DNA of 64,000 nt from NCBI RefSeq assembly GCF_027744825.2, contig NC_071345.1, positions 12,416,501 through 12,480,500 of the forward strand, given 5' to 3'. This stretch comes from Synchiropus splendidus. Its lineage: Eukaryota > Chordata > Actinopteri > Syngnathiformes > Callionymidae. Position numbers and translations under genes: made by a program. The notes below the pieces were generated by a model. That model did not search any database. It was not told the DNA's origin and saw only the letters and a program-made list of their open reading frames with translations. Below, one piece after another: positions 46,759 to 60,609 of this stretch. Within the stretch, counting starts at the first letter, position 1; each line of letters opens with the position of its first letter.

Positions 46759-49369
46759 CTCCGTAAACATTCCTCTAGCTCCTGAAACATTTGTCGCCCC
46801 CCTCCAAAACCGGGTCTCACCTTGTCCTACAGTGGTTGGTCCGAACACCCCACAGGTTGTTATGTACAGCTTTCCATTGTTTTAATGGAAGCTTAATCTC
46901 CAGCTTCCGCAGTAGACTTCTCACGATGACCAGGACCATGTAGGTGTGCCACAATCTCTTTGAAAAATGGTGCAAGATGTAAGATTGTCGTACGAGGGCA
47001 TTTAAAGCACTCTCAGCGTGGGATGCATTAGGTTCCCTAAAGATATTGCAGTACGAGCGTGCGAGGTTGCGTGAAGGACAACTGTAAACTTGAAACGCAA
47101 GGGTTCACTTCTCTGCAGAGAAATGAGACTGCAGTGTTTTGAAACCAAACAAATTTCTTCTTAAGTTTCTTGTGAGCACTAAACAATCATTCCACAATGA
47201 ACCCATAAGAATGAAACAAAATGACTCAGGGACAAAACTTTAAAATCGCATTTATTAAAATAACTTATTTATAACTTAAAATAAGTGCATTTATTGAAGG
47301 TTCATTACATGAATATCATGAGTTCCAGCTGTGTCTTTTCAAACCTGATTCCCAAAGCAATTCCCCGAACCAGCCAATATACGAGTCAACACCTTTGTTA
47401 TTGGTCAAAGTTTTGACTGAGGCGAGCTCTGGAAGATCATCCGTCTGTCAGCCACTCGGAGTCCCAGCGGAACAGCACGGAGAGAAATAGAAAGCCAGCA
47501 TTTTTACAACTTTCTTGTAGAACACGGCCAAGAGTTTTTGTGTTCAACCAACCATCAACCGTGGCAGAGGCCATGCCAGTGCAGGGGAAAGAACAGCCCC
47601 TGCCCAAAGCCGCTTGTACCACCCTGAAAGTCCTTTGCGTATAAACAGCAAGATCCAGATGAAAGTTTGGTGTAAAATACTTTGTGACATTTGCTCATTT
47701 GTAAATGTCAACACCTTTCCACGCCATCTGCGCGGCTACCAACGCAACCAGTTTATGTATAACTGTAACAAAACAATTTCCAGCGTGAGCCCTGTGGAAA
47801 ATCTGCGGAATTATAAACTGTACAGGGGCTACTTACGAGATTTCTCTTACTTTGTGTGACTCATAAATGTCAGATATTAAAAATTAAAGGCAAAAATAGG
47901 CGCAGCGGAGCTGGGTTTCCTGAGTTACTCATGCTCCCACATGACCTATATGCTTTCATTGCTTCTCTCCATTAAGGTCAGTGACAAGAAATCTGATCAG
48001 AGGTGTTTACATGCCATTGGCATCCAACAACATCAAATATCAATATGAAATAGACAGCTGCATGTTGGCGTTTTATTAACTGAAGCTGAAGAACACTACG
48101 TTATGAGTGGACACATTATTTGCCCATGATCACCATGAATACTGATGGTACTCTCAGATAGGCTGCATCTCAGTTTGTGACATCTGTGAAGCACTAACCC
48201 GTACATATTTTAAAAGAGCCAGTAAAGAGAAAACACTATGGAATTACAGCCTGATGTGGTCTAAAATGACCTTTAGGGTGTAAGTCTCTTTAATTGTGAG
48301 TGCGCAGGTTTGTGTCTTACGCACTAGAATCTCAGGACCGCTCCTCTGTCATTACTAGCATGACAAAGTGTTGGTTTGGAGCCTTTTTATACTGAACTTT
48401 TTAAAACAAACTCACTGACCTGCAGCTTTAAAATACAAATCCCAATTAAGCCACGGAAAAATATGGTTAACCAAAAGCTCCGGGGGCAAGATCAAACCAG
48501 AATGAAAGAAAGGAAGCCAATGTGAGGAAGGCAACCACTTCCACTCCGAAATCTACGCGATCATGTCTTTACTGCAGGATTAGACCCCTGTAAAGAAGGG
48601 TAGACGCAGTCTGATTTTATATGCAACTCAGGTCTTTACCTGGAGCCCGTAAAGTTCTGCCAGCTGGCTCCAAATTGGATTTTACAGCTGTTAAATTTAA
48701 TTTGAAATATTCTTTAATTTGTACATGCAATTTAAAAGTTGCAGAACATTTTACAAGAAAAAATAAATATGGCTGAGCAATCCAGTGTTCTGTGCCAGAT
48801 GTGCACGTCACTCAAAGACTGGAAAGGAAAAGGCCCTGGGATCGTGGGCGTTTGTCAGTCATTCAGTTTGCAAAATAGCTATTTTATTATCACAGACTTC
48901 ATACATTTTGATGAAATCTTTGGGAAATGGGTTAAGGATGTAAGAAATTACCTGCTGGATCCATGAATCATTTGAAGATTTATAGTCTTCATTGTGCAGA
49001 AGGTGCTGCCTCCTGATGTCCTCACGAGTTACTGCTACCAATGGTATGTAAAATGCTTAAAACATGATACAAAAGGCACTGCATTAGAGAGATAAAATAA
49101 ATGTAGGGCAATAAAAACCGACTGTTCAAATGTTTTGGGACACTGAAGAAGACTGAAGAGCATCAACAGAATACACAGGCAATAAGAGCGGATGAAATAT
49201 ACACATACAGTATATAGCTCCATAACAGGGATGGAGAGATTCCACAAACAAGCCATCGGAAATAAAACTGCAGGGGGGTTGTGTGTGCATGGAACCTAAG
49301 TGCAAGTGGTAACCACCAGCAAAGACACTTGACTAAGAGAACAAAGTTAAAACAATTGATTCATACATG
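46759..49369. other. Gene-free spacer
   Basis: No supportable exon, RNA gene or mobile element. Confidence 0.5.
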
Positions 49370-49900
49370 AAGGAGACTCTAGGGGGAAATAAAGACATCA
49401 GCAAACCAGAAACAAACTTGAGAAGAACCGAGGAATAAATTGAGAAACGGAGAACACAGAAGGGAATAGAGAATGACAGACACTGGTTGTAAGATATAAA
49501 AGAAAGTCATATGGTGATCAACAAGGAAATGAGAATAAAATAAGCTGAGGAAGCAGGGACAACAATGGGAGAGAAAACAGAACTGCCTCACAGACAATAT
49601 AACTATATGAAGCAAAAGGATCAGGAAGTGAACAGTGCAATACGCGGAAAGAACAGTGGAAAGAATAATTAAGAAAGATCCAACATACTGTACTTGCATG
49701 GGAGAAAAGACAAGCTGCTGCAGAGCAGAAGCTCTCAGGAGAAACAAAGGGTCTAAAACAGGAAATGTACCAATAAAATAAAACCAAAATGAAAGTGGAT
49801 AACGGAACGTGAATTTGCGAGATGGAAAGTCACCAACAAAATATATTAAATATAACTGTTGAATGGATAAACACATTTGAACTCACCAGGTCATTGCTGC
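49370..49900. repeat. Purine-rich (plus strand) unclassified block
   Basis: About 530 bp in which the plus strand is strongly enriched in A and G, with runs such as gagaagaaccgagg and ggagaacacagaaggg. The minus strand therefore carries a long chance frame (49876-49379) full of F, L, S and V that mimics a membrane protein. The texture resembles that of the solo LTR at 53544-54075, but no direct sequence match was established. Confidence 0.5.
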
Positions 49901-50949
49901 TGCCTCGACTTTAGTTTTAATGTGGGAAAATAAAAGGAACATAAGGAACATTTTGCTCACCTTTCCAACAATACCATAAAGTTGGAATGGCAAAAGAACA
50001 CACAATACACACTTTGAATCGGGCGTCAAATACATGTTAAGACAGTCCAGCGACCCAAACCTTTGGAAGCAAACAGAGGATTTGGGGTCCAGGTGGCTGG
50101 AAGGAATCACAAGGTGTGTGACAGACAAATGGTTTCTGATGCACTGTTTTGCGATTTTCAATTGTCTCATCTCTTTAGTGGCAATTGCTTAAATAAGACA
50201 GCCGAAATCTTCATGTGACAATTACTGATCATTTCCTGCTGACCCACGTTTTCAAAGAGAACATCGACCCACTGCAAGGCACAGCCCAAACATCTACGGT
50301 TACAAACAAAACCGAAACAAATTTAAACAACTTGTGAGAATTTGCTGAAGGAACAGGATATTCCTCAGCCACCTGTTTGTTGCGATCATTAGCCGACTGT
50401 CTGGACAAGACGCGGGTCGTGTGCTGAGTGCATCTGGCACGGCTTATTATAGCACGCAAGCTACTGCATTGGCAAGTCACCATAAAACCACACGTGTAGT
50501 AGGTCATATCCACTTCAGTCTGTACCATTAAAAGCTGATTAAAGACATCAAACAGCCTCTGTTGCAGAAGCGCTCTTTTGCCTGGGTTTAGGGGAAAACA
50601 CTCGGTCTCTATAAACAGTTCTGGTTTGGACTGTTGCGGAGTGATTGGTGTTGTACTGTATTAATGTGGTCAAAGTTCGTCACTGTGATGGCACTGGAGA
50701 GCTCGGTGTTTACGGAGGAACTGTATGACTCAAAGGGACCTGGAAGTGCTGACTGGGCGCGTTACAGCCCACATCACTGAAGGACTTTTGCAGGGTTTCA
50801 GTGACCTTTGGACTGAACCTAATCATAATATTTGAATGTGATAAACATGCTGTATGTCTCAGTCAAAACTATTTTGTAAGTTGCACTTTCTTCTAATGAT
50901 GAATGTGTCGATGATTAATAATGCTGGAGTATAACAACATGTGATTGTG
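49901..50949. other. Gene-free spacer
   Basis: No supportable exon or mobile element was recognised. Confidence 0.45.
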
Positions 50950-51110
50950 ATTCTGTTCTGTGATTCAGTGTCTTCCATTTCAGAGCCCACTAGGTGGCGC
51001 TCTCTTTGGACTTGGACAACCATTTCAATGAAAACTCACACTGTTTTCTAACCAAAAGCGCCACCTACTGAGCTTTGAAATTGAAGACACTGTTTCACGA
51101 AGCCTCATCA
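50950..51110. mobile_element. Palindromic MITE, copy 1
   Basis: The left arm (cagtgtcttccatttcagag then cactaggtggcgct) is the inverted counterpart of the right arm (agcgccacctactgagcttt then gaaattgaagacactg). The whole element is about 160 bp and folds back on itself. The same element recurs about 200 bp downstream in the same orientation. Confidence 0.7.
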
Positions 51111-51307
51111 GCCCCATCACTATTTCTTTTATATTAATTCACGACAAATAAACAACTATATTATGACAAAAACATGACAAAAAAAAGTGAATAGAGTGGA
51201 GTCGTTCACCCATGAGCTTCCTTAACCTAAGATGCATCATACAATGCATTGAATGAAGCAACTTCCACCCGAAAAATGAGCTCATGGCTTGTGAATACTA
51301 GTGAGTG

Positions 51308-51488
51308 CTAATGAAGCTTCACGAAACAGTGCCTTCCTTTTCAGAGCCCACTCGATGGCACTCTCCGTTCATAAACCTTTTGGATTTGAACAACCATTTC
51401 AATGAAACCTTACACTGTTTTTAAACCATGAGCGCCTCCTACTGAGCTTTGCAATTGAAGACTCTGTTTCATGAAGCCTCATCATTAG
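51308..51488. mobile_element. Palindromic MITE, copy 2
   Basis: Its ends are ctaatgaagcttcacgaaac and the inverse of gtttcatgaagcctcatcat, with inner arms cagagcccactcgatggc and gcgcctcctactgagctt. It shares the central caaccatttcaatgaaa and cacactgttttt-type blocks with copy 1. Both copies lack coding capacity. The TIRs here are more complete than in copy 1. Confidence 0.7.
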
Positions 51489-53543
51489 TGAATATTGAGA
51501 ACTGTTGGCATCTTGAAAAACAACATCAAATAGAAAAGTAATTTAAAAAAAAAGAAAGTGTTGTTGTTGTCACTTCAGATGCAGCTGAAAATAAACCAAA
51601 GCAGCCGCCACGATCAGCATTGCACACGTGGTAGGTATTGTTCATTCAAGTTGTTTCCCCCCCACACACACACCACCCCCCCAAAAAAGAGAAAAAATTT
51701 AAACATCTGCAAGGCATTTGCAAAATTAAAAATAAATTAATAAATAATAATGGGCCCTTGGTGCGCTGCCAGGATTGCGGGTCCACTTTACTAGCATGTG
51801 GCTTCTTGGTCCGTGCTCATTTACCCTGCTCTCAGGCAGCAGGTCGGAATGAAAGCGACGAGCCCAGGGGCAAATCATATTGACTAACAAGGACTTGAGC
51901 GTCAGGCTTTTTATTTTCGTTTGGTTTTACAAACACACATAATAATCCCCACTGAAGTGCAAATGCGTCCGTGCCTGGTAAGTGGTGAATGCGAGTGTGA
52001 TTATAATGTTCTACATGCCAGCTGTGGATGATAAGAGACACGATAAGACGCTAATGCGGAAAATATTTTCGAGCCAAACTTTCTCACTTTCACTGTGGTT
52101 TTTAGACTCACGGTTAGTGAGGAATATTAGCGTATATGCTCTGTGATTTATCCGTTTATATCAAAAGATTTGACGTTTTTGGTTTCATAAATTTGAAATG
52201 TACGTGGACTTTTCCACGTATTTCACTTATGTTTCCTATTGTGTTTCATGTGGACGCCACTTGCCATCAAATAAAGGGACTCAACACTTAGTACGGGCAA
52301 CTTCTCAGTCACACGTGTACCGTATATACTTTCATGATTAAAAAATAGTTTTCATGTTTGGTCAGAAACACAGGAGCAGCTTGGTAGCAGCTGCCGTTTT
52401 ATCTGCAAGTTCAATCAAACACCGACTCAAATCATCACAGCAAACTTTCATTTTTTCTCCCTGTGCATTCATTCATTGTGTTGAAAGATGCTATTACAAA
52501 CACAATTCTACCACAGTAAGAAGTTTTTTTTCCCTTTTTTCAGATAATTAGCGGGTCATTTCCTGGCCTCCACACATTTTTCCGACTCCATGGTTGGTAG
52601 TGATGGAGGCTTAGAGCCTTGAACTGCGATCAAAGCCCCTTCATACACCATTAAGCAGGAAGTGCTGCTATAACGACTCCTAGCTGTTGCCAGTTTTCAC
52701 ACCCTTCTTGAGTTTTCCTGGATCATCGCCCACCAGACAAAATCTTTTCAGTTTCAACACATTACTCAAATCATTTGGGGAATTTTGAAGTCAGTGTCTC
52801 GTAGTGTCAAAAGAAGACTTCATTATAAATTCACAATAAAATATACGTTAAACACAAAGCTGGTATTACTATGAATGGTCTACGAATAAATGCATTATTC
52901 AATCAAGTCCCAAGATGCTTTCAGTCAGCATCACACATGTTTCTTCGTCTTCCTTCTCTGTCGGCATTTCCCATCACCAGCTGCCACAACAAGTCCTCCT
53001 CCTTCACTTTAACCTATATGAGCATCACCTCCGGACACACCAGTCTTTCTTTCTGGTTCCTCCGTCTCCAACATTTTCTGTCCAACATTATCTACAGTCT
53101 CTCCTCTAGCATCTTCATATCTGCCCCCTTCAAACTCTACTTCTTGCCTGCACTCTCCTCTTCACCTCTGTCTGTCACTTACCATTTATCTGTCTCAAAC
53201 TCAAACTCATCTGTTACACTTTTTCTATTCGGCTTCACTGGTCCTTCATCTCTCTCCTGACTAAGGGGAGTCAGTTAGAGAAAACTGCACCAAAGTTTCT
53301 CCTGCTTCCTCTCCTGCTTTGTCTGAGACTGTCCTTCATCCACATAAGAGGCAACGTTAGCATGATCGACATTTGCATGCACTAACTACCATTAAGTCAA
53401 GACCGATCATGAGTCATTTGCTTAAAACAAGCGTAATGGAGATGATGATTTGTATCAGAGGTTTTATATTTCACGACTGGCAACATTGGCAACAGTTTTG
53501 GGGAAGCACAACTCCACTAAACCTACTACATTAACCTTAATTC
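51489..53543. other. Gene-free spacer
   Basis: No exon is supported. 52915-53265 is pyrimidine-rich on the plus strand (ctcctcc/tcttc runs), giving chance serine- and leucine-rich frames; it looks like an old unclassified repeat. A C-rich and CA-rich run lies at 51656-51684. Confidence 0.45.
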
Positions 53544-54075
53544 TGTCATGGCTGCTTAGGAGTCAGACCCAGCTGCTGAATTGTTTGGGAGAATGAGATC
53601 AATTTAACTGATGTATTAACAATAGACAAATAACACAAAGACTAACAGGAACAAGGCCACTAACCAGAACGTCGGCACCAAAACGCGGAGCGAGGAGAAC
53701 ACACAAGGGCAGGGAAAAAAACCTGAAACAGAAAACAGGTGAATAAATAACTCAAGCCTGACTAAGGTGAGACAAACGCACTTAACTTAACTCACAAGAC
53801 CTAATAAACAGAAAGCACTCATGGTGGAATAAAACACATTCAGAGAAGGAAATAACGGTAACGGGAGAAAATAAAAAAAGGCACAAAATTTAGCAAGATT
53901 CTCACAAGAGAGCGGAGTCGCAAGGGAATTTACCGTCGGAACGCGAAGTAACCATCTGGCAACATGAGATCGCAACAAGCGGTAGATAACGTGGAGAGCT
54001 TGATAAGTAGATGAATGGCAGTCGCGTTGCTCAGGAAGCTGGAGGAGAAGAAGGAAAGAAAGAAATAACAAAAGA
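53544..54075 (-). mobile_element. Solo LTR, reverse orientation copy of the 11.1-kb family
   Basis: On the minus strand it ends ...GCCATGACA (plus-strand tgtcatggc at 53544). It shares gttgccagatggttacttcgcg-type sequence, ttattccacca and cttgtgagtta with the LTR at 11135-11744 in the same order. The 5' end on the minus strand (about 54075) is approximate and no target duplication was found, so this copy is more decayed. No internal retrotransposon genes are attached. Confidence 0.6.
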
Positions 54076-54232
54076 AAGAAATGAACCCATATTTAGGACC
54101 TTGGAGAGCCCTCCTGACAAACAGGATTGCAGCTCGAGTGCATTTCAAGCAACCTGTGCCTCTAAATGCTAATGGCAAAATTCTCCTGACCCAAATGAAA
54201 GCTCTTACTGTCGAAACTCAGAATCCAAAAAC

Positions 54233-54486
54233 CATGGGTCACCAACTTTTAAGAAACCGTGAGCTACTCCAAGGTCACTGTGTGACCAGAACTTCTACCA
54301 TCGGTTCAGCACACACCTCTGAATTTATGATATATAATGCATGACAAATGACATTATACAATAATTACCAATGATGCAACAAAAAATGAATCACAAACTC
54401 AAATCAGATAAGATGGTTATTACATGAAAATTTAAATTATTATTGCCCGTGGGCTACTCATTTGGTCTATGTGGGCTACCTGGTGA
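54233..54486 (+). mobile_element. hAT-like MITE, right end degraded
   Basis: It begins catgggtcaccaactttta then gaaaccgtgagctactccaa and finishes with gcccgtgggctactcattt and gtgggctacctggtg. These are characteristic of fish hAT-type non-autonomous elements whose full ends read close to CAGGGGTCACCAAC. The right terminal inverted repeat is missing. Confidence 0.6.
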
Positions 54487-55946
54487 ATATGGTCATTATC
54501 TTGATCTACTGTCTAACCGACACATATTCACTCCCATGGAGTGAGCAAAGTTGACTTCTGTGTCCTATACTGCCGACCTAGACAGCTCTTAGTGTTGCGT
54601 TGGGTTTTCAATTGAAGTGCATGTTCTGCATTCTGCGGCCGGTTGGAGTTAACCATGGGATGTCGCCTCTTTTCATTCTACATACAGTAGAACAACGTGT
54701 CAATAGCTATTTAAAGCCTGTCAAACGGCTGTGCACGAAGGAGGAGAATCGCATAAGGGGTAATAAATAGCAGCTGTACTCCAATATAATTCAGTGAGGA
54801 GAACTTCTGAACGCCTCCCCTTGTGCCTCATGCTCCCTCCCCATTGAAACACCTATCTACATGCAACGCTGAAAGCGGATTTTTGGCAAAAATCCTCTTT
54901 CCAAACGTTAATACATTACACCGTGAGAGTGAGGATGGGTCGGTCTAATGCTCTCCCAACTGAGCTTTTTCCTGCCTCAGACAATGCGACATAATAGCGA
55001 TTTTTACCATGAATATTTCAGTCAAATGAACTGACTGTAAAAGACTATGCAGCCAAAGAACACTTTTTAGCTTGTTGTTTATATTGCCATGATCTCGTCA
55101 CACTTACTGACACATTTATTTCATGCATTTGTCCTTATTTTCAGCCCCCTGACATTCTCATTGTTCCTTCTGTCTCTTGGTTGAACGGCCCTTTCCTACA
55201 GTCACACTATATGACATTGATCCTCACATGATTTAGTTGCCCACCTGTGTATATGCTGCCTACTGTATGTGGTGAGAAAACCCAATAGACAAAAGCATAA
55301 TAAACATCAGCTCTGAAAATAAATGAAAAAAGCTGACTTTAAAACACTGTGTTGGATGGTGCAGTTTTGTTCCTCTACTGGTGAATGGCTCCTCAACACT
55401 CCTCCAGTCTCAGAGGGGAAAAGCTTCCCCTCATTTGGAACTTCTGGATGTCATTTTGGGACGGAGACTGGGCAACCTGAGGGCACAGCACTCACGACCG
55501 CATGCTTCCACACACACATAAACGTACGCACCAAGGCTGGAGGAAGCCAGGGGCCTTTCAAAATAGATCAGTCTAGTGTGTGACAAGTGCTGTGTCAGCT
55601 CTAATTCGGGCCTCTCCGATGACGAATCGCACTTGTAAGCTGCTCACTTCCATCCAGGATTAGTAAACGCTACAATGATTAAAGCCTAAAAACAACACTG
55701 TACAACAAAACATCTGTGCCCAGAGCTGCATCCGTCCACATACATTCATGTTTCTTTTCCCCTTCAATTAGGCTCAGATGTGATCATGAGTCCCGGCTCT
55801 CTCTTCTGAAGCGGTCGTCCTCTCGTCTTTGCTCTCTCGCACACAGGGCCTGGAGGAAAAAGAAACTCTGATATGTCATCTGTTGACCGCAACCTGCTTC
55901 CTTAGACCTCCGTAGTTGATAGCTGAGAAACATAAAACAGGTGCAC

Positions 55947-55965
55947 GCACACACACACACACACA
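55947..55965. repeat. Short (CA)n microsatellite
   Basis: About nine CA units. Confidence 0.9.
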
Positions 55966-57957
55966 TCCAGCACTGATGGAAATGGCCCCCAGATTTTGAC
56001 AGTATGTTCGGAGGGAGATTTAGAGGTCCTGCTGAATATCAATATCTCCTTCTCTAAACACCGACGCACATGTGCAAAAGTGGGCATCAGTGAGACCCCA
56101 TGTCTGCACGCTGAAAGATGAATGAAAATAAATATTTAGTAATGCTGTCTGCTGGAAGACAGATGTAGTTTTTGCAGACAAACAATTATCCAGCAACAGA
56201 CCAGCAGGTCATATACATTATAGTTTTTGTGGATCAGGTTTCCTGGAATTTACATTTTGGAACGCTGGGATTGAAGCCTGCACACTGACTTTTTAATCCC
56301 CATGAGAAAATAACCTGAGCGTTCATACACTACCTTCTTGATGGATAGTTTCACTTTAAAGTTATTTATATTTGACAGTCATGATTTCCTAAGCCATCAT
56401 TCCTTTGACTTCATTTACCCCGGAACTAGATCTGCTGGGACAATGTACAGTCTATTTTCAATAGAAAACATACATTTTAAGGTGAAGGAAGAAATATTCA
56501 CAATTAAGAACATATTTTTTAAAGGCATGGTTGTGTAAATGTTGAATCGTGCTAACAAAGCAATAAGATGGAAATCCAACAGAAGCATTCTAAGTTAAAA
56601 TGTATACATTGAAACATTTTTATTCCTTCATAATCATTTTCATCAACATTAATAAACTGCAGTAGATTATTGAGAGCTAGCTGATGTTTATTACTTACAT
56701 GTACTTAATTTGATCATGGTAAATAAAATAATTGCACGGTAAAACGGTCACTTAAATTATGTAACTGTAACTATTTACTGACATTTTACTGACATGTTGT
56801 AGTCATTATATAAACATATATAGATTCAAGTTCAAGTTCAAGATGTTTATTTGTCACACATACAGTAAAGACATGTAAAGATATATATATATGTCTTTTT
56901 TAATAAAAAAAAAAGCCATTGCAAATCTCAGGAAGAACTTCAGAACAGTTCCATGGGTCTTATCTGGAGAAGCCTGAAGCAGTGTCTTCCCCCACTGCAA
57001 GTGTGTGTAACATGTTATTACAGATATCTGGGTTAGTGATTTGTCATGGTTTCGAAAGCAGCAGGGTGTCAGACAGCAAGGCAAGCATTTTAATGAACCC
57101 ACTCGTTTAAAAAAAAAAAAAAAAGATTTCATGGCCGACTTTTCAATCAGATAATATACTCTACATGATGAAAGTGTTTCCTCAGTAGTTGTGGCAAATT
57201 TTTATTTCACTGGAAATTGTTGGTGACTTTTTCCACAATAACAGGAAGCTTTGCAGACTGCAGGATCCTGATCCAGAGCTGGTCCAGTACGTTTGACATA
57301 CGGTGAAATTGTACAAATCCTCTTTTCCTCTGACTGATAACACACAGAATTTCAGTATGTTTATTTACCCCACCGATGTCACTGAGGGTCAAATATGGCA
57401 AACCGTAATAACATCAGCTCAAACTCTGTTTTCCTCTGTTGACTCTCAAACGCTCTGAGTCACTGAGACCATTTAGCCCCAGCTGCCGCCTCTCCACTCT
57501 CCACCATAGTTGGTCTTGGCATAATGTCACTGTGGCAGACAGTTGTGATGGCGGACGCTTCTCCCGCCCGAGCAAACACACACTCAAATGAAGTACCTGC
57601 TATACTCACAGCTCAGTTAAATCTATAGTAGTCGTTCATGCCCACATCTTTAAGTGTGAACTCATTGAGGCTTTCGCTCTCAGCATTAATCTCTTGTGGT
57701 TTCCTGCTCACAAACACGATACATTAGAGTCAACGATTCATCAATATTTGCTTATTTAAACAGGGTCCGATTTCTGTGTTTGGGAACCTCTTAATCTGTA
57801 CTTTTTGGAGCACACAACTGAAGAAAAAAAAAGAGAAAAGTGTAATGGAAAGTGGTCTTTTTAAAAAGGGAAAGGGGAGCAGGGTGAGGGAGTTTGTTTG
57901 CATTCCCACGTCGTGTTTATACTGTATCATTGGTGTGCCATGCAGCGCGGCCCCACG

Positions 57958-57982
57958 CTCTCTCTCTCTCTCTGTGTGTGTG
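57958..57982. repeat. Compound (CT)n(GT)n microsatellite
   Basis: About eight CT units followed directly by about four GT units. Confidence 0.9.
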
Positions 57983-60609
57983 AATCATTCTTTCTAGGAT
58001 TCTGGAGGGGTGAGGGTTGGAGGGCTCTGACAGCTAAATGAAACCATTAGTACAGAGAAGCAGCGGGTTGATGACATTTCATTCACAAAATTCAGACCAG
58101 CTCAACCTGCAGCGGAGTCGGACAGACGATTGAAAATGTCACGGGAGTTTAAAGCAAGCCTGTCGATAATGACTTGTGAGTTTCTGGTTTCAGCTCCGCA
58201 GCGATTCATTTGAACTGTTTGCAGTTGACTGACTGCTCAAAAATGAATTGTGAGCCTTTGTGTTCGTCACCAAACCGCAACATATAAGCACAAGTTTTTA
58301 CTGATTTCTGTTTATTTGAACGTTGAGCTGTGCAACGTAGATTTCCATAAATTTGTCAAATCGTGACACTTTTTTTTTTTTTAAAGAAGGAATTCAGTGA
58401 GAAGGCAACCAGATTCAGGTTTTATTTATTTATTGTAATTTCAGTTGTGACTTTGTAGTGTAACAGAAGTAGAAGTGTGTTACTCTTAACATAAACATTA
58501 GTGCTTTAAAATCTTTCATCTCACATTAATATATGTAGGAAGGCATATTTTACAGCTTACTTTTTCAGCTGAGTTCACACTTTTTCAGTGCTATAATCAT
58601 AGTATATAATAATAAATCACAAATATGTTTATATTATCCCATCTTTAATGAAAAACAATTGTAGCAAAATGTCTTTCCCATCATCTTTATATGACAAAAG
58701 AAACGTTCAGGAAAGTTGGAAACTGAACTTTTCCATCAGGTGAATGAAGGAACAAACCTCCCTTAACAACCAGTCCACAACAACACAGCTGCAACAGCAA
58801 AAAGCAGCCGGTCCATTCCTGTGGTGTCGGGGTCCGAGGGTGTCAAGAGAGCTGACCCCCAACGCACAGCAAATAAAATTGATTTACTGCTGCTTTGCTG
58901 GCTGCGCCGCACTTTATAAAACTGTCCGAGACAGAGTTATGACCCGGGGTAACACACGTATAGACACACATGCATGCAGACATTTGCACAAAAGTAAAAC
59001 CTTGTTGCAGAAACTTGAACATCAATACACGTGTAGTGCCACGGAGCCCAGCCTTTTAAGGCAAGAGAGGGGATGCTCATAAAAATGCTAATCTCTAATG
59101 ATGTTTCAGGACTTATGGCTGAAGAATGTACTCGCAGTGTGTTCAGGGTTCCGTGCGAACAAAAGAGGCGCATCTGGATGGTGCTTATGGACTTCTTTTC
59201 TCATGCAGTTTTTCTTTTACACCAACTCATGTGACGAAATTGGCTCCTGGGTTGAATTGAACACAATAATGTTGACCCTTTTTTTTTTTTTAAAGTACCA
59301 AATCCAGTCTTTGTATATGAACTTGAAATGTGATTGAAATAAAATGATCTGTTGGTTTAAAGTGCACAATGACCAAACAATAGACCTCCAAAAATGTGGA
59401 TTATCTAACCAAACGACCTCCTGCCACTAGAGTGCACTGTTTCTGACTCAGCTGTTGCATCTACATTGAGCACCGTAGTTGTTAAAAATACCTTTTGAAT
59501 GTTCCGAATAAAATATCATTCGGTTGGAGAAGCGTGTGCAGTGGGAGAACGTTAATTTCAAAACAATACAAAACAAAATACAGATAACTGGAACAATGTT
59601 TTAATCTTTGCGGGGGGTGTTGCAAGGTTATGTAGTTTGTTTACAAAATGAAAGCGGACGTAGCGTGGTGGAAGAGTCTCTTCTTCTACGCTTATTTATA
59701 GTTATTTTATGTCCACTTTTACATGTCAGAGTGGTTTGGTTCATATTGTGTCATTCAAACAGCCATCAGAATACATTCATTTAGACTGTGTTTAACAGGT
59801 TAAGTTGAATAGAACGGAGGAAAGAAAGATGGAAGATGATCTGGTGTCTCAGGATGACAGGCACTTTGCGTGAGGAGGGAAAGGCAGATTCTTTCACCCT
59901 CAAACCTAGTTTCAAACTAAATATTTAGTTCGCCAAGCAAAATTTTTATTACATGGTTATTATGGATAATAAATTTAGATGTGACAACTGAAGCTACAAA
60001 TGCTAATCACGTTAGCATTACAGTGTTTTCCCGCACTTATACCACTGCCAAAAACTTCACGAACATATATATTGGAATGATACTTATCAGCATTGTAGTA
60101 CAGTAAAATTGCCTTAAAGAACATACAGTTTTTATGTACCTTTTACGGTGCATATCCAGCTCTCGGTCAGTTTGCGACACAAAGCAATACAAATGACATA
60201 AACGCCTTGTTCAGGAAGACACACCCTGCTCTCTCCTGGAATGTTCTTGGAAAGGCAATGGCGTTAAACTTCCTCTGCCTGCATGAGAACTTACATGCAT
60301 TGTCAATAGATTTGGGTAACACTGAGCGTGAGGGTGAGCTAGGCATCGGCACTAGCTCCTAATGCTGCTGCTGCCCCTCACGCTCCCCCCATTTCTTCAC
60401 TCAGGCTGAATCCCTGACACTGAACAGATGTGCTGTGTTTTATCTTGTCTTGACACAGAGCTACTGAGCAAAACCCCGAGATCGGAGTCTGAGCATGAGC
60501 CTAATATAGGTTTCCAAAAGGGCTTGATACCCCATCAGGAATGTGTGTTATGGAAATATAATAATCAGGTGCCAAAAGGTCTTTGACGTTGAACAGATAT
60601 CCTCTTCAG

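Larger units (their letters stand above)
54487..60609. other. Gene-free spacer
   Basis: No exon is supported. 56828-56877 (ttcaagttcaagatgtttat then ttgtcacacatacagtaaa) resembles a common fish repeat end, followed by a short (TA)n. A-run at 57109-57124; T-runs at 58371-58382 and 59279-59291. Small microsatellites are listed separately. The rest is unremarkable. Confidence 0.45.

Noticed and set aside
49379..49876. 165-codon minus-strand frame resembling a multi-pass membrane protein
   Set aside because: The hydrophobicity comes from the purine/pyrimidine strand skew of the block, with no conserved motif.
52871..53260. 129-codon plus-strand serine/leucine-rich frame
   Set aside because: The segment is pyrimidine-rich low-complexity sequence and looks like an old repeat.
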